From positions 1-64,000 of the forward strand of contig SVKU01000011.1 in the NCBI GenBank assembly GCA_015068245.1: DNA of 64,000 bases. Direction: 5' to 3'. The translations under genes and the position numbers were made by a program. Positions within the stretch are counted from its first letter, which is position 1. Each line of letters opens with the position of its first letter. The DNA comes from Oscillospiraceae bacterium (GTDB taxonomy: Bacteria > Bacillota > Clostridia > Oscillospirales > Oscillospiraceae). Below are positions 57,266-64,000 of the stretch, piece after piece. The notes under the pieces were generated by a model. That model was given only the letters and a program-made list of their open reading frames with translations, searched no databases and was not told the DNA's origin.

Positions 57266-57294
57266 TGTACATGACCCCAAAACAGTCTTATAAT
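57266..57294 (+). promoter_or_regulatory. probable promoter of the second solute-binding lipoprotein gene
   Basis: TGTACA, 17 bp, TATAAT, 50 bp before the GTG start. Confidence 0.5.
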
Positions 57295-57344
57295 TGTATA
57301 AAGAATTAAAATTCAATACAAACTAGGACGAAAGGAGATTTTTT

Positions 57345-59087
57345 GTGTTATCAAAGTACATAATTAGAACGGCAGCGTTGGCATTGTCACTGCTTCTTCT
57401 CTTCTCGACATTGGGTGCTTGCACTTCAAAATCTGTAGAAGAAGATGTTAGCGAAAGTACACCAGTAACAGAGCCCGTATCCGAAACCGAACCCGAAGCA
57501 GAGCCGGAAACCGAACCGGCAGAACTTCCTGAAGAAGTTCCTGAAACGGTTCCTGAAGAAACCGTGCCGCTCGTATTTACCGGAACTGAGATCATTGCAC
57601 CACCCAACACCATGGAGCTTCCGTTGTGTGAAGAGGTCGTGACTTACGATTTATTCTTCTCTTTCCCTCCTCCACTTGCCGAAATGATTGACTCTCTTCT
57701 GTATGGCCCGGCATTGGAAGAACTGACGAATCGGACTAACGTTTCCATTGAGTTTTATGCGGTGTCTGCTGCTGTCGCATCGGAGAGATACAGCATAATG
57801 CTGGCTTCCGGCGATTACCCCGATATTCTTCAAGATTTGTCCGCCAACTACAGCCCCGGTCTCGATCAGGCTATCGCCGATGGGATAATATATAATCACA
57901 CCGACCTTATCAATGATTACATTCCCATTTACGCCGAAGTCTTGGCTGCCAGCGAAGACATACGGCTTGCACTGACCACCACCGACGGCAATATCGCGGG
58001 CATTACCAGACTGTACAAAGAACCATCAAGAACAAAGCTCGGCAACATTATCCGTCAGGACTGGCTGGATGACCTTGGTCTTGAAACACCTAATACTGTT
58101 GCTGAGCTGACCGATGTGCTTCAGGCATTCAAAACCGAAAAGGGCGCCACAGAACCTTATTACCTGAACTACCTTGGCTATAGCTCTAACTTCTCCATAA
58201 CCGGTGCATTCGAAACCACTTACACTTTTTATCAGGAAAACGGAACTGTTAAATTCGGTCCTATAGAGCCTGGAATGAAGGAATATCTTGAAACCATGCA
58301 TCAGTGGTATGTTGACGGACTTGTTTCTCCCGACTATTTCAGCAACATATCGAACTATCCCAACAGCGGCAACGTTGCCAACGGTTCCATAGGTGTTTTC
58401 CTTCAGGAGGACAGTCTTCTTGAAGACATTTACAACTATGTTACCGAGGACAACAAGAATCTTAAACTGGCAGCCATTCCCAGCACCATAATGAACGAAG
58501 GTGATATAAACCATTTCGGCTCCGGTTACGGTGACTGGACCGGCGGAACAACCTGGTCCATATCCAGCAACTGCGAAGACCCCGAACCTCTTTGCAAAGC
58601 GATTAACTATCTGTTTACCGCCGAAGGCAGCCTCCTCGGAAACTACGGTGTTGAAGGTGTTTCCTGGAATTATGATGAGGATGGTGTTCCCAGAGTCAAC
58701 GAAACCATCACCAACAATCCCGAAATAGGCAACAATGAAGCGCAGCTTAAATACACTCTTCCTTTTGCACCTTTTGTTGAAGACTATGCCCGATTCCTTA
58801 CCGGATACACCCAGGCTCAGATTGATGCACCCATTATTTGGCAGTCAAATTCCGATAAGGCATATACTCTCCCCACAGGGCTTTCCATGTCAACCGTGTA
58901 CTCGGATGAATATAACTCCATCTACAATGATATCAGTACGCTGGTTTCGGAAAATATCAACAAATTCATTACCGGAGAAGCCGACATTTCCGAGTTTGAC
59001 AGCTTTGTCGAACAGGTCACGGAAATGGGTATTGATCGTTGCATCGAAATATGGCAGATTCTTCTGGATGAATATAAAAACAAGTAA
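57345..59087 (+). CDS. extracellular solute-binding lipoprotein (LipO-like)
   Basis: A 580-aa lipoprotein: signal peptide, lipobox STLGAC (Cys26), a Glu/Pro/Thr-rich linker, then a periplasmic-binding-type domain (IMLASGDYPDI, NYLFTAEGSLLGNYGVEG, FVEQVTEMGIDRCIEIWQ). Similar in layout to the protein at 45762. No permease is nearby. The GTG start has GAAAGGAGATT. Followed at 12 bp by a flavodoxin-like gene, with which it is probably co-transcribed, an unusual pairing. It lies in the segment bracketed by the duplicated transporter tail. Confidence 0.85.
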   Translation: MLSKYIIRTAALALSLLLLFSTLGACTSKSVEEDVSESTPVTEPVSETEPEAEPETEPAELPEEVPETVPEETVPLVFTGTEIIAPPNTMELPLCEEVVTYDLFFSFPPPLAEMIDSLLYGPALEELTNRTNVSIEFYAVSAAVASERYSIMLASGDYPDILQDLSANYSPGLDQAIADGIIYNHTDLINDYIPIYAEVLAASEDIRLALTTTDGNIAGITRLYKEPSRTKLGNIIRQDWLDDLGLETPNTVAELTDVLQAFKTEKGATEPYYLNYLGYSSNFSITGAFETTYTFYQENGTVKFGPIEPGMKEYLETMHQWYVDGLVSPDYFSNISNYPNSGNVANGSIGVFLQEDSLLEDIYNYVTEDNKNLKLAAIPSTIMNEGDINHFGSGYGDWTGGTTWSISSNCEDPEPLCKAINYLFTAEGSLLGNYGVEGVSWNYDEDGVPRVNETITNNPEIGNNEAQLKYTLPFAPFVEDYARFLTGYTQAQIDAPIIWQSNSDKAYTLPTGLSMSTVYSDEYNSIYNDISTLVSENINKFITGEADISEFDSFVEQVTEMGIDRCIEIWQILLDEYKNK

Positions 59088-59099
59088 AGGAGATATACA

Positions 59100-59942
59100 A
59101 TGAAACAGAGAAGAGGCTTAATAATGTACGCATCTGTTACCGGCAACACCGAAAAGGTTGCCAAAGCATTTGCGAAGGCAATGGAACAAAACGGTTGGGA
59201 GGCAGTCCTTTACAAAATTGATTCAAAAACCAATTTCCATACCAACCCTGTTTACTTTAATGAATTTGATGTGGTCGCTTTGGGTTCCCCCAACATGGCA
59301 GGCTTGCCCTCTCCCCAGGTGCAGAGATGCTTTGGTATGGTAGAGCCTTTCCTGGCACCCATGTTCTCTGATGAGCCCAAACCCGGTCCCAATGGTATGG
59401 AATTCCCCGAAGGTGTTGATCCCGAAGAATTCATGAAAAACAAAAAAGACAGAAACACTATCAAAGCAGTTGTATTTGAGACTTATGCAGGCAGCGTAAG
59501 AGAAGCAACATCCGTGCTGGCAGTTGAACAGCAGTATCTTGAATGCAAGGGCCTTGTTGTTTGCGGTCAGTTTGCTTGCCCGGGTCACGAAATACGTCAC
59601 ATGGCTGTCGATGCCTGCTCTCAGGTTCTTGGTATTTCCGTCCAGAACGCAGCAGATGCACTTCAAGAATATATGAAGGACCCCAACGCCCCCAGATTTG
59701 CAAAACTCACCGAAGAACAGCATGAAAAAATGCGGGCAGCCGTGGCTGACGAGCGTGATGACCCATCTTACGATGGTGATGATTTCTTTGCTGCAATGGG
59801 TAAATACGACCTTAAAAACAGGCCTCACGAAAGAGACCTTCTTAAGGCTGAAATTTTCATGGAAGAGATCATTCAGGACTTCTTCACCGGTAAGGAGGTC
59901 CCCGAAGCAACCCACCGTGGTCAGTACATTTGCATAAGCTGA
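59100..59942 (+). CDS. flavodoxin-domain protein
   Basis: A 280-aa protein with an N-terminal flavodoxin-type FMN loop YASVTGNTEKVAKAF and later VALGSPNMAGLPSPQVQR and VFETYAGSVREATSV, then a C-terminal extension of about 90 residues (KLTEEQHEKMRAAVADERDD..). It probably transfers electrons or senses redox state. Longer than simple flavodoxin (about 140-170 aa). It is co-encoded with the solute-binding lipoprotein. ATG with AAAGGAGATATAC. Followed by a strong terminator. Confidence 0.8.
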   Translation: MKQRRGLIMYASVTGNTEKVAKAFAKAMEQNGWEAVLYKIDSKTNFHTNPVYFNEFDVVALGSPNMAGLPSPQVQRCFGMVEPFLAPMFSDEPKPGPNGMEFPEGVDPEEFMKNKKDRNTIKAVVFETYAGSVREATSVLAVEQQYLECKGLVVCGQFACPGHEIRHMAVDACSQVLGISVQNAADALQEYMKDPNAPRFAKLTEEQHEKMRAAVADERDDPSYDGDDFFAAMGKYDLKNRPHERDLLKAEIFMEEIIQDFFTGKEVPEATHRGQYICIS

Positions 59943-59966
59943 CGCTTGCAGTCCCCTGCGAACGTT

Positions 59967-60008
59967 CAACTGCCGCAAAACAATTTTGTTTTGCGGCAGT
60001 TTGATTTT
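59967..60008 (+). terminator. intrinsic terminator
   Basis: AACTGCCGCAAAAC-aatt-TTGTTTTGCGGCAGTT followed by TGATTTTAATTTT. Confidence 0.85.
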
Positions 60009-60151
60009 AATTTTGAAGTATTTTGCTGACTGCTTCGACCATTTGCAAAATACTACTTGTCACTACGCAGATACTGTCATATAGTTTATTATATACCCTT
60101 CAATTTTCACATTTATCAGTGGAGCTTAACCACCGGAAGGAGGTCACCGTC

Positions 60152-61792
60152 TTGACAGAGGTACTTTTGTACACCGCTGATGCCGAACTGCTGAAAAAAG
60201 TGTCCAAGCTGATGTCTGTCCCTCAGGCAAAAGTTTTCAGACTAAGTACAGCTGATTGCTTGCCTGTCCTCAACAAGCCGGATATTCTTATTCTCGATAT
60301 GCGAACCAGCGAAACCGACAGTCAGCAGTTGATGTCAATGATGGATAACGATATTATTCTTCTGTATCCTTCATTTTGGGAAACCGAACTTAGGAAAGGC
60401 GGTCAATGGCAATTTGCCCGTATTCTTACCATTGACAATATGGAGCGTGATCTGATTGGAATGCTTTTGTCATGTACTTCACCATCAGTGAAGGAAAGCA
60501 GCCCGGTGGACTATCTGTCATCCAGAAGTACCGAGATACTCAATCTTTTCCGTCAGCGCTTCTGGACAGATGTAATTCTTGAAATCATACCCCAGGAACA
60601 GGAATTGTTGGACACTATGGCAGACGGCATACTCCTTGAAAAGAAGTTCAGGTTTGCCGTTCCGATTCTCATCAAGATAAAAGATTTGGCGGGCAGCCGC
60701 AGTTGCCTTTCTTCCGGCAGGCTCAGCTTCCACGTAGGAAACCTGGCAATGCGATATATCAACGTTTCTGACTGCGAGATTATTTCGTTAAGTCACGATG
60801 CTCTGCTGTTTTTAAATTATATTGACGGGACACCTTCTTTTTTTGCGGACAGCTGTAAGTTTTTTGTTTCCATCTGTGAGCAGATGTATTCTATCTCTGT
60901 GGCCTGCTATGTAGGAAGATTTACAGCCCTGCATGGAATGCCGTCGATGGTGCGTATGCTGGAAGACATGGCCTCCAATAATGTCGGTGAGGATACTGTA
61001 ATGTGTTTGGATTCCTCCGACAACAATATGGCAGTACCTGATGCAGAACCTCCGTGGGTATTGTGGAAAGATTTGCTTGTATGTGGTAAGTTCGATGAAA
61101 TGCTTATCGATGCTACAGAATTTCTTCGGCAGAACATGCGTGTTTCCACCGAACCTCAGTTGTTGTTGATAAGGTTTGTTCAAGATTATTCTCAGATGCT
61201 TTATGGAATTCTCAGCCAGCAAAACATCTCTGCTCACACCATTTTCAATTCAAAGCACAGCACCAATCTAATGAGAAATGCTCCGGACTCTCTGGAAAGC
61301 ACCCTGCTGTGGATGCACTTCTCTATCAGCCTGCTATCCAGTTATATCAACGGTAAGTTAAGTGAAAAAACTGCTGTTGCCATAGTATCTGACTACATCG
61401 AAGTCAACCTGAGCCAAAAGCTGTCCAGGCAGCTTTTGGCAGATGCGGTGCATTTTAGCCCGGGTCACCTGACAAGGCTGTTCAAAAAAGAGCTTGGGCT
61501 TAGTGTTTCAGAATATATCGCCCAAAGAAGACTTCTCCGTGCCGAGGCACTGCTGATTCAAACAGATATTAGCGTCACCGAGATAGCCGAGAAAGTTGGC
61601 TACACAAGTTACTCAGCCTTTTTCTCAAAATTTAAAGCTTTTACAGGCCTTAGCCCAACGGAATACCGCAGTCATCAACTCAGTTCACCATCCGACACAC
61701 TGGAATCAGCAGTGTTGACAACACTTTTTCGGCACGCTAAGCGCCGTGCCAAAGGACGGCAGCAAATTCTCCTGCTCCGTCTCCGGCCTTGA
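60152..61792 (+). CDS. AraC-family regulator with chimeric C-terminus
   Basis: A 546-aa regulator. The N-terminal part (about 1-110) resembles a degenerate receiver fold (ILILDMR), a long middle domain lacks recognised motifs, and the C-terminal AraC helix-turn-helix pair (about 430-525; LSRQLLADAVHFSPGHLTRLFKKELG, VTEIAEKVGYTSYSAFFSKFKAFTG) is intact. The last 22 or so codons read out of frame into a duplicated transporter tail, so the natural stop was probably lost. TTG start with GGAAGGAGG. Likely controls the neighbouring lipoprotein-flavodoxin pair (inference). Confidence 0.8.
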   Translation: MTEVLLYTADAELLKKVSKLMSVPQAKVFRLSTADCLPVLNKPDILILDMRTSETDSQQLMSMMDNDIILLYPSFWETELRKGGQWQFARILTIDNMERDLIGMLLSCTSPSVKESSPVDYLSSRSTEILNLFRQRFWTDVILEIIPQEQELLDTMADGILLEKKFRFAVPILIKIKDLAGSRSCLSSGRLSFHVGNLAMRYINVSDCEIISLSHDALLFLNYIDGTPSFFADSCKFFVSICEQMYSISVACYVGRFTALHGMPSMVRMLEDMASNNVGEDTVMCLDSSDNNMAVPDAEPPWVLWKDLLVCGKFDEMLIDATEFLRQNMRVSTEPQLLLIRFVQDYSQMLYGILSQQNISAHTIFNSKHSTNLMRNAPDSLESTLLWMHFSISLLSSYINGKLSEKTAVAIVSDYIEVNLSQKLSRQLLADAVHFSPGHLTRLFKKELGLSVSEYIAQRRLLRAEALLIQTDISVTEIAEKVGYTSYSAFFSKFKAFTGLSPTEYRSHQLSSPSDTLESAVLTTLFRHAKRRAKGRQQILLLRLRP

Positions 61793-61859
61793 TGTAAATG
61801 TGCTCAAGGTGGAAAATCATATGATTACAGAAGCGATAGTAAAACTCTTGGAGAACTAA
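61726..61859 (+). pseudogene. duplicated 3' end of a CNNM-type transporter gene
   Basis: 134 bp matching 57037-57170, including the terminator that follows. The first 55 bp differ at eight sites, all synonymous in the transporter frame; the next 66 bp are identical; the last codons differ. Read in frame it encodes LSAVPKDGSKFSCSVSGLD.. to a stop. It lacks the other 90% of the gene. Confidence 0.88.
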
Positions 61860-61892
61860 TCCTTCGAGAGTTTCTTTGCACTTAAAATATAA

Positions 61893-62012
61893 GCTGTCAT
61901 CTCGAACGTCAGCTCCGCTGACGGAGAGATCCCCAAAGGTTGTGCAATACAATTGGAGATTTCTCCGCCGGCACCGGTCAGCTATGCTGACCGGCGGCGT
62001 TCGAAATGACAG
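61893..62012. repeat. TGTCATCTCGAACG..CGTTCGAAATGACA inverted-repeat element
   Basis: Outer arms AGCTGTCATCTCGAACG and CGTTCGAAATGACAGCT. Inner palindromes GTCAGCTCCGCTGAC and CCGGTCAGCTATGCTGACCGG, with GAGATCCCC..GGAGATTTCTCC between. It fills much of the 313-bp gap before the next gene. Confidence 0.75.
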
Positions 62013-62070
62013 CTTCCTTTTAGCTATATAACATTGGAATAATTTCCGGGCCGGGCGCATAAAACAGTTA

Positions 62071-62100
62071 ACAGGCACGGCATTTTTGCTGTGCCTGTTC
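62071..62100 (+). terminator. hairpin, probable terminator
   Basis: ACAGGCACGGC-attttt-GCTGTGCCTGT followed by TCTTGT. No gene on this strand ends immediately before it, so it may close transcripts from the AraC region. Confidence 0.5.
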
Positions 62101-62172
62101 TTGTACACTTTCCTTTGGTGTGATAGTATGTAATCAAACAGTTCACAAAACAAAGTTTGACGAGGACATATC

Positions 62173-62466
62173 ATGAAGACATATACGTTATGCGGCAGTA
62201 TGCGATTTGAAAAAGAAATGCAGGAAGTTGCCTATTATCTTGAAACGCAAAAGGGATATAATATTTTGCAATGCATTTATACTGTGGTTGGCACTAAGCC
62301 AACAGCAGAGGAATTGCAGGCCCTTGAACTTGCGCATTATCGAAAAATTGATATAAGTGATGGTATTTATGTTCTGAACATCAATGGATATGTTGGAGAG
62401 TCCGTTCGCAAAGAGATAGACTATTCTCAACGGCATGGTAAGGAAGTCATTTACCATTGTAATTAG
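62173..62466 (+). CDS. small nucleoside deoxyribosyltransferase-like protein
   Basis: A 97-aa protein with CGSMRF at the N-terminus, SDGIYVLNINGYVGESVRKEIDYS and KEVIYHC, a pattern of small nucleoside 2-deoxyribosyltransferase-like or DUF4406 proteins common on mobile elements. The substrate is unknown. ATG with ACGAGGACATATC. It has no close neighbours in the same operon; the next 146 bp hold only the start of a palindromic element. Confidence 0.6.
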   Translation: MKTYTLCGSMRFEKEMQEVAYYLETQKGYNILQCIYTVVGTKPTAEELQALELAHYRKIDISDGIYVLNINGYVGESVRKEIDYSQRHGKEVIYHCN

Positions 62467-62554
62467 CTTACTCAAATTTGTCGAGCGGATATAAGGGCGC
62501 ATTTCTACACACTGCTCGGTGTAGTGAGTTATTTGTGGGTTATGCACCGTAAAA

Positions 62555-63007
62555 AAAGCCTTCCTTGTGTAAAGGGAGGTGGCACGGCGTTAGCCGTGAC
62601 GGAGGGATTGTCATGCAGAGAAAGCATAATAAACAGTTGGTTCCATTGGCAAAGCAGCTGCGAAAAGAAATGACAAAGGAAGAACGGCATCTGTGGTATG
62701 ATTTCCTGCATTCCTACCCTGTCCGTTTTTCCAGACAAAAGGTGCTTGGAAAATATATAGCCGATTTTTACAGTGCAGAAGCAAAACTTGTCATCGAGCT
62801 GGACGGCTCCCAACACTATGAAGCAAGTGAAATTCAAAAAGATGCAGATCGAACTGCTTTTCTGGAAGGTTATGGTCTTATCGTTATTCGTATTCCTAAT
62901 AACGAAGTCAACAGAAACTTCCGTGGAGTTTGTGAGTATATCGATGCTGCAGTAAAACAATCCCTCAGTCAGCTTCGCTGACAGCTCCCTTTACACAAGG
63001 GAGCCTT
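62555..63007. mobile_element. inverted-repeat element carrying a DUF559 gene
   Basis: Terminal repeats CCTTGTGTAAAGGGAG (62563-62578) and its exact reverse complement (62985-63000). Each end has an inner hairpin (CACGGCGTTAGCCGTG; GTCAGCTTCGCTGAC) and an inner GAGGGATTG/CAATCCCTC pair that abuts the gene. The same end sequences without a gene occur at 30544-30690. The element thus resembles a gene-bearing copy of a small palindromic repeat. Confidence 0.7.
62613..62981 (+). CDS. DUF559 (Vsr-like/PD-(D/E)xK) endonuclease-domain protein
   Basis: A 122-aa protein with an intact DUF559 nuclease fold: LRKEMTKEERHLWYDFL, FSRQKVLGKYIADFYSAEAK, and the catalytic region VIELDGSQHYE, plus RIPNNEV near the C-terminus. 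Related to very-short-patch repair endonucleases; presumably cuts DNA. The ATG is preceded by GGAGGGATTGTC, where GGAGGG is part of the left terminal repeat, so the repeat supplies the ribosome-binding site. The last codons (SLSQLR) are written by the right repeat. The whole gene is therefore embedded in the element. Confidence 0.85.
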   Translation: MQRKHNKQLVPLAKQLRKEMTKEERHLWYDFLHSYPVRFSRQKVLGKYIADFYSAEAKLVIELDGSQHYEASEIQKDADRTAFLEGYGLIVIRIPNNEVNRNFRGVCEYIDAAVKQSLSQLR

Positions 63008-63029
63008 TCCGAAACCGATACACAACACA

Positions 63030-63068
63030 AAAACCGACCTATGATCGTAACCATAGGTCGGTTTAACT
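63030..63068 (-). terminator. terminator of the third solute-binding protein gene
   Basis: AAACCGACCTATG-atcgtaac-CATAGGTCGGTTT, with A/T runs usable in both directions. Confidence 0.8.
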
Positions 63069-63109
63069 GTTTTACGAAGCCCTGCCGAATTTCCGGGCCG
63101 TTATTTGTT

Positions 63110-64000
63110 TTACATGGGAGGAGGAGGCATATCGCCGCCGGGAGGAGGCATGTCACCTCCGGGAGGAGGTCCACCGGGGCCGCCGGGGCCGCCTGCGGGA
63201 GTTTCCACAACGCGGTCGCCTGCCAGATATTCGTCATAAGCGTTCTGGTAGGTATCGATAACAGTCTGCAGGCCCAGGTCGTAGCACTGATCAACATATG
63301 CACCCCAGGTTTCGTCGTTCAGCTCGGTGGTGCCGATCATGAACTTCAGAATTTCTTCGGTGGCATAGGTGATAATGTCGGTCTGGATAGTAGAGATGGC
63401 GTTGGTCTCTTCGGTGTTCAGCTCAGCAGCTGCGGGGATCTCGTGGTCAGAGGTCTGGTTGGTCAGATCGGACCATACTTCGATGGCGGCCAGACCTTCG
63501 GCGTCATAGTCGGAGGTGATGGAAGCCATGTTGTCTTTCAGCATGGGAGTCTGAGAGAACATATTGACGATCTTGATGATCATGGGGTTGATGCCGTCGG
63601 GGTTGTTGGTGATGAAGTCGGTAAACTCACGGATACCGGAATCGTTGAATTCCCAGCTCTTGCCTTCGATACCGTAGTTGGCCATTACCATGCCTTCTTC
63701 GGTGAAGAAGTAGTTCCAGAAAGAGCAGACAAGTTCGGGATATTCGCACTGAGTTGTGACGTTGTAGCCCTTGTTGTCGGCCATGGTGGTGGTGGCACCG
63801 TAGGTGAACAGGCCTTCGTCATTGAAGAGCTTGCCGCCGGGAACCATGTCGAAATTGGGATCGGAGGTGTAGGTTCTGGTGACGTACATGGCGTCTGCCC
63901 AGTCACTCCAGATACCGTAATCGCCGGCAGCAGCTCCCTGCTGCTTTTCGGTGTCGGTGAAGTTGGTTGTGTAGAAGTCATCGGCAATAACGCCGTCGAC
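63110..64000 (-). CDS. extracellular solute-binding protein, C-terminal part (cut by window edge)
   Basis: The last 296 codons of a third LipO-like binding protein; its N-terminus lies past base 64000. It matches the other two (FFTEEGMVMANYGIEGKSWEFND, KFMIGTTELNDETWGAYVDQ). Unlike them it ends in a low-complexity tail GGPGGPGGPPPGGDMPPPGG followed by DMPPPPM. The tail could be a spacer or wall-associated segment, or an unstable repeat. No permease genes are visible. Confidence 0.85.
   Translation of the reverse strand, partial: VDGVIADDFYTTNFTDTEKQQGAAAGDYGIWSDWADAMYVTRTYTSDPNFDMVPGGKLFNDEGLFTYGATTTMADNKGYNVTTQCEYPELVCSFWNYFFTEEGMVMANYGIEGKSWEFNDSGIREFTDFITNNPDGINPMIIKIVNMFSQTPMLKDNMASITSDYDAEGLAAIEVWSDLTNQTSDHEIPAAAELNTEETNAISTIQTDIITYATEEILKFMIGTTELNDETWGAYVDQCYDLGLQTVIDTYQNAYDEYLAGDRVVETPAGGPGGPGGPPPGGDMPPPGGDMPPPPM

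Overview
The window looks like the replication-origin region of a low-to-mid-GC anaerobic Firmicute, most like the Clostridia (Oscillospiraceae-type gut butyrate producers). The reasons are the 4-hydroxybutyryl-CoA dehydratase/CoA-transferase genes, RemB and TPM/LemA proteins, Gram-positive SOS and parS sequences, many TTG/GTG starts behind strong Shine-Dalgarno sequences, and LipO-type solute-binding lipoproteins. The assignment is inference; there is no rRNA or tRNA in the window. Genes left of about 23.5 kb lie mainly on the minus strand and those to the right mainly on the plus strand, as expected for a bidirectional origin near 25 kb.

Layout. 0-5.6 kb: CoA-dependent fermentation genes (two tandem AbfD-type dehydratases, an SDR, a CoA-transferase) with a TetR regulator. 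5.8-14.9 kb: housekeeping and envelope genes (parvulin-like PPIase, HD protein, flavodoxin-like protein, RlmI, DUF3810, MscL, SerS). 14.9-25.3 kb: parB-parA, two parS sites, lexA with its SOS box, xpaC-telA, lemA-TPM, mnmG, dnaA and oriC. 25.3-33.3 kb: dnaN, yaaA, recF, remB, gyrB, gyrA. 33.4-37 kb: a lipoprotein, rnhA, a MocR/PdxR-type regulator. 37.1-43.4 kb: F1Fo ATP synthase operon in which the usual delta gene is missing and a delta-like C-terminal domain is fused to alpha. 43.6-45.3 kb: mgtE with a possible leader peptide. 45.8-47.5 kb: orphan solute-binding lipoprotein. 47.6-55.7 kb: a catabolic cluster (beta-keto acid cleavage enzyme, 3-hydroxyacyl dehydrogenase, cupin, CoA-transferase, Fe-S flavin reductase) flanked by two LysR regulators. 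55.9-61.9 kb: a CNNM/CBS transporter whose 3' end is duplicated 4.7 kb downstream, bracketing a lipoprotein, a flavodoxin-like gene and an AraC regulator. 62-64 kb: a small nucleotide-enzyme-like gene, a DUF559 endonuclease gene inside terminal inverted repeats, and a third solute-binding protein cut by the window edge.

The most striking non-coding feature is a set of at least fifteen intergenic elements built from degenerate 7-bp tandem units, usually with arms in opposite orientation. The unit sequence differs from locus to locus but the 7-bp period is kept. Two copies near 45.4 and 45.7 kb differ by exactly three heptads. Alongside them are three other interspersed palindromic families: GTAGGGGC..GCCCCTAC, TGTCATT..AATGACA, and a GTGGCACGGC..GCCGTGACGGAGGGA family. 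The last occurs once empty (before gyrA) and once carrying the DUF559 gene, suggesting a non-autonomous/autonomous pair.
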